Below, one piece after another: positions 1 through 8,702 of a stretch of DNA of 64,000 bases. Under the pieces are notes generated by a model. The model was given only the letters and a program-made list of their open reading frames with translations. It was not told the DNA's origin and did no database searches. Both the position numbers and the translations under genes were made by a program. Each line of letters begins with the position of its first letter. Within the stretch, counting starts at the first letter, position 1. The stretch is from Clostridium collagenovorans DSM 3089 (lineage in GTDB: Bacteria; Bacillota; Clostridia; Clostridiales; Clostridiaceae), in NCBI RefSeq assembly GCF_900130005.1, contig NZ_FQXP01000003.1, forward strand, positions 62,001 through 126,000, in the 5' to 3' direction.

Positions 1-267
1 AAAATATTTAAAGTTTGGCATGTAAATTGCTTAATAAATAGTGTAATAATAAATTAAAATTTTTACTTAACTCATAAAAATATATATTTTGTAGTGAAAA
101 AAATATTTTCCTATTTATAGCTTTAGTTAAAAAGCTTATAAGAAAATAAAATTAAGCAATGGAGCTTTTATTACAAAATATATATAAGAAAATTTTACTG
201 ATTAATTAAATTAATGAAGAGGATAAAATATCTTATAATAGGTATTTACATGGAGGAGAATAGAATT

Positions 268-1572
268 ATGACAGTTATGGATTTACAATTATTAGAGGAA
301 GAATTATTAAAGGCTATAAAAACTGAAACAAAACCAGCTATAGGATGTACAGAACCAGTAGCAGTAGCTCTTGCAGTTGCAACAGGTAAAAAATACTTTG
401 ATAAAAAAGTAGAGCATGTTAAAGTTGATGTAAGCCAAAATATATTTAAAAATGGTAAATCAGTTATAATTCCTAATACTGAGGAATGTGGTGTTGATAT
501 AGCAGCAGCTTTAGGATTAGTATGTGGAGATGCAGATGCAGTTCTTGGAGTTTTCAAGAATGTAGAAGATAAATTTGTAAAGGAAGCTAAGGAATTAATA
601 GCTAACAACACTGTTGTTGCAAGTCCTTTAATAGGCTCTGAGCCAGTATATATTAAAGTTGTAATTACTGGTGAAGGGGATACTGTAGAAGTATTATTAA
701 GAGGATCTCACACTAATATTGAAAGTGTTATAAAGAATGGAGAAGTAGTTTTTGAAAATAAAAAGGAAGAAGCAGTAGATTCAGTTAAGATGGATCCAGA
801 TTTCTTTAAGAAATTGGACTTTAAAACTTTAAGAGAAGTTGCTGAAAATATTGATATTAATAAATTAGACTTCATACCAGAAGGTATTGAAATGAATAAA
901 AAAGCAGCAGAAGAGGGTCTTAAAAAGAATAAAGGCTTAAGATGGGGAGCTTCTTTATTAAGATTACAAGAAGAAGGAAAATTAGCTAAGGATACAATAA
1001 CTAAGGCTAGAATTTTAACTGCTGCAGGTTCAGATTTAAGAATGGGTGGAGGTTTATGCCCAATAATGACTAGTGGAGGAAGCGGAAACCAAGGTTTATG
1101 CGTAATTCTTCCTATAACAGTTGTAGCAGAGGAACAAAATATAGAAAAAGAAAGATTATATAGAGCTATTTTCTTAGGTCACGCAGTTAATAACTTTGTT
1201 AAAAAGTACACTGGAAAACTTTCAGCAATGTGTGGATGTGCTATAGCAGCAGGTATTGGTGCTGGTGCAGCTATAACTTGGATGTTAGGTGGAACAGATG
1301 AACAAATTCAAGGTTCTGCACAAAACTTATTAGCAAACTTAACTGGTATGGTTTGTGATGGAGCTAAAGAAAGCTGTGCTATGAAATTATCTACATCAGC
1401 TGCTGAGGGAATAATGGCTGCATACCTTGCTTTAGAGGATGTAGTTGTACCAACTAACACTGGTATAATAGCTAAGAGCATAGAAGGAACTATTAATAAT
1501 GTAGGAAAACTATGCAAAGATGGTTTAGCAAAAGCAGATGATGTAATGTTAGATATAGTGATTAACAATTAA
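268..1572 (+). CDS. cyuA: L-cysteine desulfidase-like protein (CyuA/YhaM, UPF0597 family)
   Basis: Predicted cytosolic Fe-S enzyme of the YhaM/CyuA family, related to the L-serine dehydratase alpha chain, thought to release sulfide, ammonia and pyruvate from L-cysteine. Seen: N-terminal GCTEP motif with Cys27, and C-terminal cysteines in MCGCAIAAG and MVCDGAKESCAMK, the usual [4Fe-4S]-binding set of the family. At 434 residues it has the normal family length. I start at the ATG at 268 because GGAGGAG lies 9-10 bases upstream; an in-frame ATG at 214 has no such site. It stands alone and ends at a bidirectional terminator facing the selenium-type aminotransferase. Substrate is inferred from family; serine or D-cysteine activity cannot be excluded. 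Confidence 0.88.
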   Translation: MTVMDLQLLEEELLKAIKTETKPAIGCTEPVAVALAVATGKKYFDKKVEHVKVDVSQNIFKNGKSVIIPNTEECGVDIAAALGLVCGDADAVLGVFKNVEDKFVKEAKELIANNTVVASPLIGSEPVYIKVVITGEGDTVEVLLRGSHTNIESVIKNGEVVFENKKEEAVDSVKMDPDFFKKLDFKTLREVAENIDINKLDFIPEGIEMNKKAAEEGLKKNKGLRWGASLLRLQEEGKLAKDTITKARILTAAGSDLRMGGGLCPIMTSGGSGNQGLCVILPITVVAEEQNIEKERLYRAIFLGHAVNNFVKKYTGKLSAMCGCAIAAGIGAGAAITWMLGGTDEQIQGSAQNLLANLTGMVCDGAKESCAMKLSTSAAEGIMAAYLALEDVVVPTNTGIIAKSIEGTINNVGKLCKDGLAKADDVMLDIVINN

Positions 1573-1614
1573 TTAGATAGATTTGTACCTTTCATGATTT
1601 GATTTTTAAAACAC

Positions 1615-1649
1615 AAAAAATGCGACTTCTATTTGAAGTCGCATTTTTT
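1615..1649. terminator. bidirectional intrinsic terminator
   Basis: A perfect 9-bp stem (TGCGACTTC / GAAGTCGCA, 1621-1629 and 1635-1643) has a 5-nt loop and is flanked by A6 on the left and T6 on the right, so it can act on both strands. It separates the convergent desulfidase and aminotransferase genes. Confidence 0.9.
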
Positions 1650-1657
1650 ACTTTATA

Positions 1658-2818
1658 TTACATTAAATCTTCCTTAAGTACCTCTTTAATAGCCTTTATA
1701 GCAGTGTTTACATCTTCAATAGTATTGAAGTATCCAAAGCTAAATCTAACAGTTCCATGTGGAAAAGTTCCAAGAGTTTTATGTGCAGAAGGTGCACAGT
1801 GAAGTCCACATCTAGTCATAATTCCATAGTTCTTTTCTAAGAAGTAGGAAATTACAGCATTATCAAGGGGAGAAAAATCAAGAGATACAACAGCAACTCT
1901 ATTTTCTGTACCCTTTAGTCCTGCTATTTTTGCTTCTTTTATAGAAGATATACCCTTTAAAAATTCTTCTGTTAAATATAATTCCTTCTCATGAATTTTA
2001 TCTATACCAGTTTCTAAAATAAACTTAAGAGAAGCATTTAATCCAAAAATTCCTGGTACATTAGGAGTTCCACCCTCGAATTTATCAGGCATATAATCAG
2101 GTTGTACTTCGCTTTCAGATAAACTTCCAGTACCACCTTCAACAAGAGGATCTACAGAATTAACTAAGGAATCATCAATTAAGAATCCACCAATTCCTTG
2201 AGGCCCTAATAATCCCTTATGTCCTGTAAAGGCAATTATAGAGGCATTTATTTCTTTGAAATCTATAGGAATAACCCCTGCGCCCTGTGCAGAATCCACA
2301 ATAAAAATCAAGTTATGTTCTTTGCATATCTCTCCAATTTCTTTTAATGGAAGTCTTGTCCCACAAACATTTGAAGCAGCAGTCATTAAAACAGCCGTTG
2401 TTTTCTTATTAATAAATTTAACTATATCCTTAGGACAAAGTTCACCTTCCTTAGAACAAGGAACTTTATGTACTATAACATTATTTTTAGTAAGAGATGT
2501 AAGTGGTCTAGTAACAGCATTGTGTTCCATTGAAGAAATTATGATTTCGTCTCCAGACTTTAACAATCCCTTCAAAATAACATTTAAGCTTTCAGTTATG
2601 TTTCTTGTAAACACAACATTTTCAGCTTTATCAAAATTAAATAGCTTACAAACTAATTCCCTAGTTTCAAAAACAGTTGATTCAGCTTTGAAAGAACTAG
2701 AATAAGCACCTCTATTAACATTACAGCCTAAAGAATTTAGATACTCATAAACTGTATTTGCAACGGTTGGTGCCTTTGGAAAAGTTGTTGAAGCATTATC
2801 TAAATATATCTGACTCAT
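1658..2818 (-). CDS. class V aminotransferase / cysteine desulfurase-like protein (EF2568 family)
   Basis: PLP-dependent fold-type I enzyme resembling NifS/SufS/Csd, 386 residues. Seen: N-terminal YLDNAST, EHN (His99) over the cofactor ring, VDSAQ (Asp175), the Schiff-base lysine in FTGHKG (Lys201) and a C-terminal cysteine loop TRCGLHCAP (Cys337, Cys341), which is consistent with persulfide or selenide chemistry. The family is known to co-occur with YedE, YedF, DUF3343 and SelD in selenium metabolism; here yedE-yedF-DUF3343 is divergently transcribed next door. Start chosen at ATG 2818 with AGGAG just upstream. I infer a role in cysteine or selenocysteine sulfur/selenium release; the exact substrate is not shown. 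Confidence 0.88.
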   Translation of the reverse strand: MSQIYLDNASTTFPKAPTVANTVYEYLNSLGCNVNRGAYSSSFKAESTVFETRELVCKLFNFDKAENVVFTRNITESLNVILKGLLKSGDEIIISSMEHNAVTRPLTSLTKNNVIVHKVPCSKEGELCPKDIVKFINKKTTAVLMTAASNVCGTRLPLKEIGEICKEHNLIFIVDSAQGAGVIPIDFKEINASIIAFTGHKGLLGPQGIGGFLIDDSLVNSVDPLVEGGTGSLSESEVQPDYMPDKFEGGTPNVPGIFGLNASLKFILETGIDKIHEKELYLTEEFLKGISSIKEAKIAGLKGTENRVAVVSLDFSPLDNAVISYFLEKNYGIMTRCGLHCAPSAHKTLGTFPHGTVRFSFGYFNTIEDVNTAIKAIKEVLKEDLM

Positions 2819-2864
2819 TGAAAATCTCCTTTTGTATTACTTTACTTTTAATATACACCATTCG

Positions 2865-2892
2865 TTGAATAAAACAATAGTTTTAGTATAAT
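2865..2892 (+). promoter_or_regulatory. candidate sigma-A promoter for yedE operon
   Basis: TTGAAT (2865-2870), 16-nt spacer, perfect TATAAT (2887-2892) on the plus strand in the divergent intergenic region, leaving a leader of about 130 nt before yedE. Motif match only. Confidence 0.45.
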
Positions 2893-3030
2893 TTATTTTT
2901 TTAGACAATAATTGATAAAACCAATAGATAACAGGTTAATTATAGAAAATAACAATTTAACTTTATGTTGCCAATTTGTTAAAATTTTATTATGAAATTA
3001 AAAATATTAAAAAAGGGGGCCAATCCTATT

Positions 3031-4131
3031 ATGAAAGACAAAAAGGTTTTTTTAGGTATTATTGGTGCAGGAGCAATCATAGGTCTTTTATCAGCTCTAT
3101 TAGTTAAGCTTGGAAATCCAGGAAACATGGGAGTTTGCGTAGCTTGCTTTATTAGAGACACTGCAGGTGCATTAGGTTTACATGGTGCAAAGGTAGTTCA
3201 GTACATAAGACCAGAGGTAGTTGGTATAGTTTTAGGGGCATTTTTAGTTGCAGTAGCTTCTAAGGAATTCACAGCAAAAGGTGGTTCTTCACCTTTCATA
3301 AGATTTATCTTAGGTGCAGTTGTAATGATAGGTGCGTTAATGTTCTTAGGATGTCCATTAAGAATGGTTCTAAGAATTGGTGGCGGAGATTTAAACGCAA
3401 TCGTAGGCTTAGTTGGTTTTGCAGCTGGTATAGGTGTAGGTATATTCTGTTTAAACAAAGGTTTCTCATTAAAAAGAAGCTACAAATTAAACAAATTAGA
3501 AGGATATGCATTCCCATTAGTTCAATTAGTTTTACTTGGATTATTAGCAGCAGCACCAAGTATAATTTTATTCAGTGCTGAAGGTCCAGGATCAAAACAC
3601 GCTCCTATATTAGTAGCATTAGGTGTTGGAGCAGTTGTTGGTGTACTAGCACAAAAAACAAGATTATGTATGGTAGGTGGAATAAGAGATTTCATCTTAT
3701 TTAAAGACAGCTATTTATTATTAGGATTTATCGGAATTATAGTATTTTCATTCATAGGAAACTTAGCTTTTGGACAATTTAAATTAGGATTTACTGGACA
3801 ACCTATAGCTCATAATGATGCATTATGGAACATTCTTGGTATGTTCGTAGCTGGATGGGGAAGTGTACTTCTAGGAGGATGTCCATTAAGACAATTAATA
3901 TTATCTGGAGAAGGTAATATAGACTCAGTTATAACTATTTTAGGTATGTTTGTAGGTGCAGCTTTCTGTCATAACTTCAAGTTAGCTTCAAGTGGAGAAG
4001 GCCCAACACCAAATGGAAAAATTGCTGTTATACTTTGTATGGTGGTACTAGCAGTTATATCATATGCATTTAGAGAAAAATTCTCAGCAAAACAATCTAA
4101 AAAGGTAGGTGTTAAAGTTGAAGCAAATTGA
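3031..4131 (+). CDS. yedE: YedE-family putative selenium transporter
   Basis: Polytopic membrane protein of the YeeE/YedE family, 366 residues, about ten hydrophobic segments and two homologous halves. Seen: the CVAC motif near residues 36-39 and the repeated GCPLR motif in each half (about residues 107-111 and 283-287), cysteines proposed to pass sulfur or selenium through the membrane in this family. An AGGGGG ribosome binding site lies 11 bases before ATG 3031; an earlier in-frame ATG at 2992 has none. First gene of a yedE-yedF-DUF3343 operon with overlapping ends. The selenium specificity is inferred from the neighbours; thiosulfate uptake, as in YeeE, is the alternative. Confidence 0.9.
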   Translation: MKDKKVFLGIIGAGAIIGLLSALLVKLGNPGNMGVCVACFIRDTAGALGLHGAKVVQYIRPEVVGIVLGAFLVAVASKEFTAKGGSSPFIRFILGAVVMIGALMFLGCPLRMVLRIGGGDLNAIVGLVGFAAGIGVGIFCLNKGFSLKRSYKLNKLEGYAFPLVQLVLLGLLAAAPSIILFSAEGPGSKHAPILVALGVGAVVGVLAQKTRLCMVGGIRDFILFKDSYLLLGFIGIIVFSFIGNLAFGQFKLGFTGQPIAHNDALWNILGMFVAGWGSVLLGGCPLRQLILSGEGNIDSVITILGMFVGAAFCHNFKLASSGEGPTPNGKIAVILCMVVLAVISYAFREKFSAKQSKKVGVKVEAN

Positions 4132-4324
4132 TACTAGAGGAATGTCTTGTCCACAACCACTTCTTATGACTAAAAATGCTCTTAAAGATTCTGTAAAAGA
4201 GATTGAAGTTGTAGTTGATTGTGGAGCACCTAAAAGTAATGTTACTAGATTTTTAAACAACTCAGGTTTTAAAGTGACATCAACAGAAATTGAAGATGGG
4301 TGCATATTAAAGGCTACAAAATAA
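4118..4324 (+). CDS. yedF: YedF-type TusA-like sulfurtransferase
   Basis: Short TusA/SirA-fold protein of 68 residues with the family motif DTRGMSCPQP, whose cysteine would carry a persulfide or selenium atom. I start at TTG 4118 because AGGTAGG lies 8 bases upstream and the protein then begins M-KQIDTRG, as is typical; GTG at 4109 is the alternative. The frame overlaps the end of yedE by 14 bases, which suggests translational coupling. Known YedF proteins often carry an extra C-terminal DsrE-like domain; this one is TusA domain only, with the following small DUF3343 protein as the likely partner. Confidence 0.85.
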   Translation: MKQIDTRGMSCPQPLLMTKNALKDSVKEIEVVVDCGAPKSNVTRFLNNSGFKVTSTEIEDGCILKATK

Positions 4325-4566
4325 TGAAAGAATTTTTAAGTTTATTTTACACACATTCAGGAGCTATTAAGTTTCAAAGAGCTATTGAAGGTAAGGGAAT
4401 GAGTGGAGAGCTTATGCCAGTACCTAGAAAATTAAGTTCTAACTGTGGTATCGGATGTAGGTTTAGCTATGAAGAACCTATTGAGAATTTAATAAGTGAA
4501 GAAATAGAGAAAATCTTTGAAATAAAAGATAAAGAATATATAATGGTCTACGAAGAAGAAGAGTAA
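4324..4566 (+). CDS. DUF3343 putative Se/S carrier-like protein
   Basis: 80-residue protein matching the DUF3343 family (putative Se/S carrier protein-like). Seen: N-terminal FLSLFYTHSGAIKFQRAIEGKG, then PVPRKLSSNCGIGCRF with two cysteines in CGIGC, the probable functional site. Its ATG overlaps the yedF stop codon by one base (TAATG), so it is almost certainly co-translated with yedF. A strong terminator follows. I infer that it moves or presents selenium/sulfur together with YedF; no reaction is established. Confidence 0.85.
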   Translation: MKEFLSLFYTHSGAIKFQRAIEGKGMSGELMPVPRKLSSNCGIGCRFSYEEPIENLISEEIEKIFEIKDKEYIMVYEEEE

Positions 4567-4590
4567 AATAAAAATATCATAAGAAGAATT

Positions 4591-4625
4591 AAAGGCTATA
4601 CGGCACATGCTGTATAGCCTTTTTA
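4591..4625 (+). terminator. intrinsic terminator of the yedE operon
   Basis: GGCTATAC / GTATAGCC stem (4594-4601, 4612-4619) with a 10-nt loop and T6 tail, extended by flanking A-T pairs. Confidence 0.88.
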
Positions 4626-4996
4626 TTAAAAACAATTTTGAAGCTTAAATTCATTGTATTTAGTTTTACTATTATAAAATATTTAACTTGTATTTTAAAG
4701 TTAATACTATATAATAATTGTTATCAAGTAGTGCATAAATTATTTAGTGTTTCTTACTAAAGGTAAAAATAAGTGCTATAAATGTTATAACTATAAGTAA
4801 GATATATTGAGATGGAAATAATAAGGTAGAAGCATTAAAAGTTTTGAATTACATAAAATAAAAATATACTTTAGAAAACTTAATAAAATCTTTTAAGAAA
4901 AAAGATTAAGAATCTTAAATAAGGTCATATAGTATAGCTTTAAAATTATAAAATTTATGTTTAGAAATAAATATTACATTGAGAGGAGTGAAATTT
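4626..4996. other. gene-free AT-rich stretch before msrAB
   Basis: No ORF with a credible start is present. A loose Fur/PerR-like palindrome (ATAATAATTGTTAT, 4711-4724) exists but is far from msrAB and could be chance in AT-rich DNA. The ribosome binding site GAGGAG of msrAB is at 4983-4988. Confidence 0.5.
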
Positions 4997-5953
4997 ATGA
5001 ATAATAGCAGTATTGCAACTTTTGCTGGTGGGTGTTTTTGGTGTATGGTAAAGCCCTTTAATCAATGGTCAGGAGTGGAAAAGGTAGTTGTAGGATATAC
5101 TGGTGGACATAAAGAAAATCCTACTTACCAAGAGGTTTGTTCAAAGAATACTGGGCACATAGAAGCTGTTGAAATAACCTATGATGAAAGTAAAATATCA
5201 TATAATGAACTACTAGATATATTTTTTAAAAGTATAGATCCAACAGATAATGACGGGCAGTTTGGAGATAGAGGCGAAACCTATCGTACAGCAGTATTTT
5301 TCCATAATGATGCTCAAAAGAAAGAGGCAGAGAATTATATTCATAATCTAGAAAGTAGCGGTAAGTTTGATAAACCTATTGCTGTTAAGCTTTTACCTGC
5401 AAAGCCATTTTATCCAGCAGAGGAAGAGCACCAAAATTATTATAAGAAAAATAAACTTCATTATAATTTATATTTTAAGGGTTCAGGAAGAAAGAAGTTT
5501 ATTGAAGAAAATAATTATATAAATAACTTCGATAAAGATAAACTTAAAGAGAGATTATCTGATATAGAATATAAGGTTACTCAAGAACAAGGAACTGAAA
5601 TGCCTTTCCAAAATGCCTACAATGATCATTTTGAAGAAGGTATTTATGTAGATGTAGTAAGTGGTAAACCTCTTTTCTCATCAAAGGATAAATTTAAATG
5701 TAGCTGTGGATGGCCAGCTTTTGCTAAACCTATAATGGAAACAGCTCTTTATGAAAAGTTAGACTTAAGTCATGGAATGCATAGAGTGGAGGTTAGAAGC
5801 ACTTCAGCGGATTCACACCTCGGGCATGTTTTCGAAGACGGGCCAAGGGAATTAGGTGGAAGACGTTATTGCATTAACTCCGCATCATTAAAGTTTATAC
5901 CAAAGGATAAAATGAATGAAGAGGGCTACGGAAATTATCTTGAATTACTATAA
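4997..5953 (+). CDS. msrAB: bifunctional peptide-methionine (S)-S/(R)-S-oxide reductase MsrA/MsrB
   Basis: Fusion of MsrA (residues about 5-160) and MsrB (about 185-310), 318 residues, reducing both methionine sulfoxide stereoisomers in proteins. Seen: MsrA motif GCFWC with Cys13 nucleophile and Cys16; MsrB motifs CGWPAF, HLGHVF and RYCINSASLKF with Cys292 as probable nucleophile. Start at ATG 4997 after GAGGAG with 8 bases spacing; a TTG at 4979 would include the ribosome binding site itself. It lies alone between the selenium operon and a T-box leader. A short, nearly identical copy of part of its MsrA half occurs as a relic at 22621. Confidence 0.95.
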   Translation: MNNSSIATFAGGCFWCMVKPFNQWSGVEKVVVGYTGGHKENPTYQEVCSKNTGHIEAVEITYDESKISYNELLDIFFKSIDPTDNDGQFGDRGETYRTAVFFHNDAQKKEAENYIHNLESSGKFDKPIAVKLLPAKPFYPAEEEHQNYYKKNKLHYNLYFKGSGRKKFIEENNYINNFDKDKLKERLSDIEYKVTQEQGTEMPFQNAYNDHFEEGIYVDVVSGKPLFSSKDKFKCSCGWPAFAKPIMETALYEKLDLSHGMHRVEVRSTSADSHLGHVFEDGPRELGGRRYCINSASLKFIPKDKMNEEGYGNYLELL

Positions 5954-6003
5954 ATGAATAGAAAAGTTGTAGTAAGCTAATACTTTCTTTATAGTAAAGT
6001 TAA

Positions 6004-6033
6004 TTGACACTTTAATGTTAAAGAGTATATAAT
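6004..6033 (+). promoter_or_regulatory. promoter of the methionine T-box transcript
   Basis: TTGACA (6004-6009), 18-nt spacer, TATAAT (6028-6033). Transcription would start near 6040, just at the predicted 5' end of the T-box leader. Confidence 0.75.
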
Positions 6034-6039
6034 TATAGA

Positions 6040-6341
6040 AGCAAAGGCAATGAAAAGAGCAGTAGTTATAAAGGAATACACAGAGAGTTTCCTAGTAGGT
6101 GAAAGGGAAGTTAGGAATTTATAATGAAACAAGTCTTGGAGCTGCATACGGATCTTATAAAAATGTATTATAAGTGATGCTATGACGTTTGTTCACGTTA
6201 CAGAACTAAAGTATGATTTTTTCTAGTATTTTAGAAGGATGGTGTACTTGATGAGTCTAAGATGGTGACATTTTAGAAAAAAAGGGTGGTACCGCAAAAT
6301 AGAATTTTGCCCCTGTAGATAGATTTCTACAGGGGTTTTTT
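6040..6341 (+). promoter_or_regulatory. T-box leader, probable methionine specifier
   Basis: Seen: AGTA motif (6061-6064 region) in the 5' side of stem I, distal AGGTGAAAGG loop sequence, an ATG triplet at 6124-6126 followed by the typical AAAC..CTTGGAGCT stretch on the 3' side of stem I, the T-box core AGGGTGGTACCGC (6283-6295) that pairs with the tRNA acceptor end, and a terminator (CCCCTGTAGA / TCTACAGGGG, 6310-6335, then T6). The specifier ATG fits the downstream MetRS-like gene. Known mechanism: uncharged tRNA stabilises the antiterminator. The assignment of the specifier was made by eye, so it is likely but not folded. The gene begins about 315 bases after the terminator. Confidence 0.9.
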
Positions 6342-6656
6342 GATGTTCAAAAACTTATAAAATACATGTAGTATATGTAATACTGTGTATTATAGAGTTT
6401 CCAATTAGCTATCTTTATCATATTTAGAAGTATACTTATTAAATAAATATATAAATATTTATATTTATAGGTAAATAATTAACTTATAAATTAAAGACCA
6501 ATAGAGAAATAATAATTTAGTTTTAACATTGAAATTATATATGAAATAAAAAATATAAAACAACTTGATATTACAGTAGAAGTGATAACAAGCAAGAAGG
6601 GAGGATTTATTGAGAGTTTTGTATTTAAAGTACAATATTCTCGATAAAGGTAAAAT
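6342..6656 (+). other. long spacer between T-box terminator and MetRS-like gene
   Basis: AT-rich, no recognised gene. Near its end lies AAGGGAGG (6597-6604) followed five bases later by TTG 6610, which opens a 16-codon frame ending in TGA that overlaps the ATG at 6657. Confidence 0.5.
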
Positions 6657-6660
6657 ATGA
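6610..6660 (+). other. possible 16-residue leader ORF
   Basis: Frame TTG 6610 to TGA 6658-6660 encodes M-RVLYLKYNILDKGKI. It has a much better ribosome binding site (AAGGGAGG) than the following gene (AAAGG) and its stop overlaps the next start as ATGA. This arrangement would allow translational coupling. No homology is recognised and the start is TTG, so it may be chance. Confidence 0.3.
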
Positions 6661-8627
6661 TAAGTAAAAGATTAGATAAAAATGAAAGACCAGTATTTCC
6701 TAAGAAAGCTGTAATTACAGCAGGTATGCCTTATGGAAATAAAAACCTTCACTTTGGGCATGTTGGAGGTATGTTTATTCATGCAGATATATTTGCAAGA
6801 TTTTTAAGAGATAGAATAGGAAAGGAAAATGTAATTTTTGTATCTGGTACAGATTGTTATGGTTCACCTATCCTTGAGAGCTATAGAAAGCTAAAGGAAG
6901 ATGGATATGAAAAGACTATGGAGGATTATGTTAAGTCTAATCATTTAAGTCAAAAGGAAACCTTAGAGAACTACAATGTTAGCTTAAATCTTTTCGGTGC
7001 TTCTGCTTTAGGAAGAACTGGGGAAATTCATGATGAGACTTCAAGGGAAATATTTAATACATTATTTGAAAATGGATATATAAGAAAGATGTCCACTTTA
7101 CAGTTTTATGATGAGGAGAAAAATGTATTTCTTAATGGAAGACAAGTAACAGGAAAGTGTCCAATTGCTGGATGTAATTCTGACAAGGCATATGCAGAGG
7201 AATGTTCCTTAGGTCATCAATACATGGCATCAGAATTAATTAATCCTATTAGTACTTTATCAGGTAAAAAGCCAGTATTAAAGAGTGTAGAGAACTGGTA
7301 CTTTACATTAGAAGACTCTATGGAAATCATGAATGAGCTTAATGAGTTTCTAAAGAGAAATACTAATAGAAGAAAGTATGAGCTTAAGGCTATAGATGAA
7401 TTTTTAAAGAAACCAGTAATATATGTTCCAAGAAAATACATTGAGGACCTTAGTGAATTAGAAGCTAAATTCCCAAATCATGAAACAATTGATGAGGAAA
7501 AGAAATCCTTTGTAACCTTTGTTTTTGAACACCTAGAAGATAGAGATAAGGCTAAAGAAACACTAGATAATTTAAGCATTAATTACACAAGTGGTAAGAC
7601 TTTAGTTCCTTTTAGATTATCAGGAAATATATCTTGGGGAGTAAAAGTACCAGATAGAGATGAGCTTAAGGGTTTAACATTTTGGGTTTGGCCAGAATCA
7701 TTATGGGCACCAATATCCTTTACAAAGGCATATTTAGAATCAATAGGAGAGGATCAGGAGAATTGGCATAAATGGTGGGATGATGAAGATTCCATGGTAT
7801 ATCAATTTATAGGAGAGGATAATATTTACTTCTATTCAATAGCTGAAATGGCAATGTTTACTGGCCTTAAAATAGCTAAAAATGAAGATGTAGATATTTC
7901 TAAGGTTAAATTGCCTCACATTATTCCTAATAAACATGTTTTATTCATGGATAAAAAAGCTAGTAGTAGCTCAGAAATTAAGCCACCTATGGCAGATGAG
8001 TTATTAGAGCATTACTCAAAGGATCAATTACGTATGCACTTTATGAGTTTAGGATTATCCTCAAAAAGTGTTGGATTTAAACCTCAAGTTTATATGAAAG
8101 AAGAAGAAAAAGCAGGAGTAGATCCAGTTTTAAAGGAAGGAAACCTTTTAACTAATGTATTTAATAGACTTATTCGTTCATGCTTCTATACATTACAAAG
8201 CATAGATGAAAGTATTCCAAGAGAAGAAGTAAGTCCTAAAGTAAAAGAGTTAACAGAAAAAGCAGTATTAGAATATGAAAGACATATGTACAATCACGAT
8301 TTCCACAGAATAGCATATGTACTTGATGAATATATAAGAGAAGTAAACAAACATTGGGCTAAAAATATTAAAAATGAAGAATTAAAAGCGCAAGTAATAG
8401 CAGATTGCTTCTATGCTTGTAAGGTAATAGCAATATTAGTTCACCCTATAGCACCAGAAGGCTGTGAAATGTTTAGAGAGTATTTAAATATTGATGAAGA
8501 ATTATGGAACTGGGATAAAATATTAGATCCTATTAATTCATACTTCAAAGATGGTGAAAATCATAAATTTAAATTCCTTGAACCAAAGGTTGATTTCTTT
8601 GAAAAAATGGAGCATCAATATCAATAA
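6657..8627 (+). CDS. divergent methionyl-tRNA synthetase-like class I tRNA ligase
   Basis: 656-residue protein with the class Ia aminoacyl-tRNA synthetase fold. Seen: HIGH motif as HFGHVGG (residues 32-38), a zinc-knuckle-like CPIAGC...ECSLGHQ insertion, VWPESLWAPISF in the catalytic core, FIGEDNIYFYS before the second half, and an anticodon-binding helical domain at the C-terminus. The KMSKS loop is replaced by KKASSSSEIK (about residues 433-442), lacking the usual KMSKSKGN. A methionine T-box precedes it, which supports methionine. No C-terminal EMAP/Trbp111 domain is present. It could be a second MetRS, an antibiotic-insensitive variant, or a paralogue with another acceptor. Weak AAAGG ribosome binding site. 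Confidence 0.8.
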   Translation: MISKRLDKNERPVFPKKAVITAGMPYGNKNLHFGHVGGMFIHADIFARFLRDRIGKENVIFVSGTDCYGSPILESYRKLKEDGYEKTMEDYVKSNHLSQKETLENYNVSLNLFGASALGRTGEIHDETSREIFNTLFENGYIRKMSTLQFYDEEKNVFLNGRQVTGKCPIAGCNSDKAYAEECSLGHQYMASELINPISTLSGKKPVLKSVENWYFTLEDSMEIMNELNEFLKRNTNRRKYELKAIDEFLKKPVIYVPRKYIEDLSELEAKFPNHETIDEEKKSFVTFVFEHLEDRDKAKETLDNLSINYTSGKTLVPFRLSGNISWGVKVPDRDELKGLTFWVWPESLWAPISFTKAYLESIGEDQENWHKWWDDEDSMVYQFIGEDNIYFYSIAEMAMFTGLKIAKNEDVDISKVKLPHIIPNKHVLFMDKKASSSSEIKPPMADELLEHYSKDQLRMHFMSLGLSSKSVGFKPQVYMKEEEKAGVDPVLKEGNLLTNVFNRLIRSCFYTLQSIDESIPREEVSPKVKELTEKAVLEYERHMYNHDFHRIAYVLDEYIREVNKHWAKNIKNEELKAQVIADCFYACKVIAILVHPIAPEGCEMFREYLNIDEELWNWDKILDPINSYFKDGENHKFKFLEPKVDFFEKMEHQYQ

Positions 8628-8653
8628 ATAGATAAAACTTATAAAATTCTTAT

Positions 8654-8701
8654 AAACACCCCTTATACTTAAATCAAAATTAAGTATAAGGGGTGTTTTT
8701 T
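8654..8701 (+). terminator. long hairpin terminator that contains the next gene's Shine-Dalgarno
   Basis: An 18-bp stem (8654-8671 with 8681-8698, 9-nt loop) ends in a T tract. The right arm contains AAGGGGTG, which is also the only ribosome binding site of the ABC transporter ATG at 8703. There is no room for a promoter between hairpin and ATG. Confidence 0.85.
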
Positions 8702-8702
8702 C

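Noticed and set aside
4709..4723. PerR/Fur-like palindrome upstream of msrAB
   Set aside because: Agrees at about 11 of 14 positions, but lies 270 bases from the gene and such matches are frequent in AT-rich DNA.
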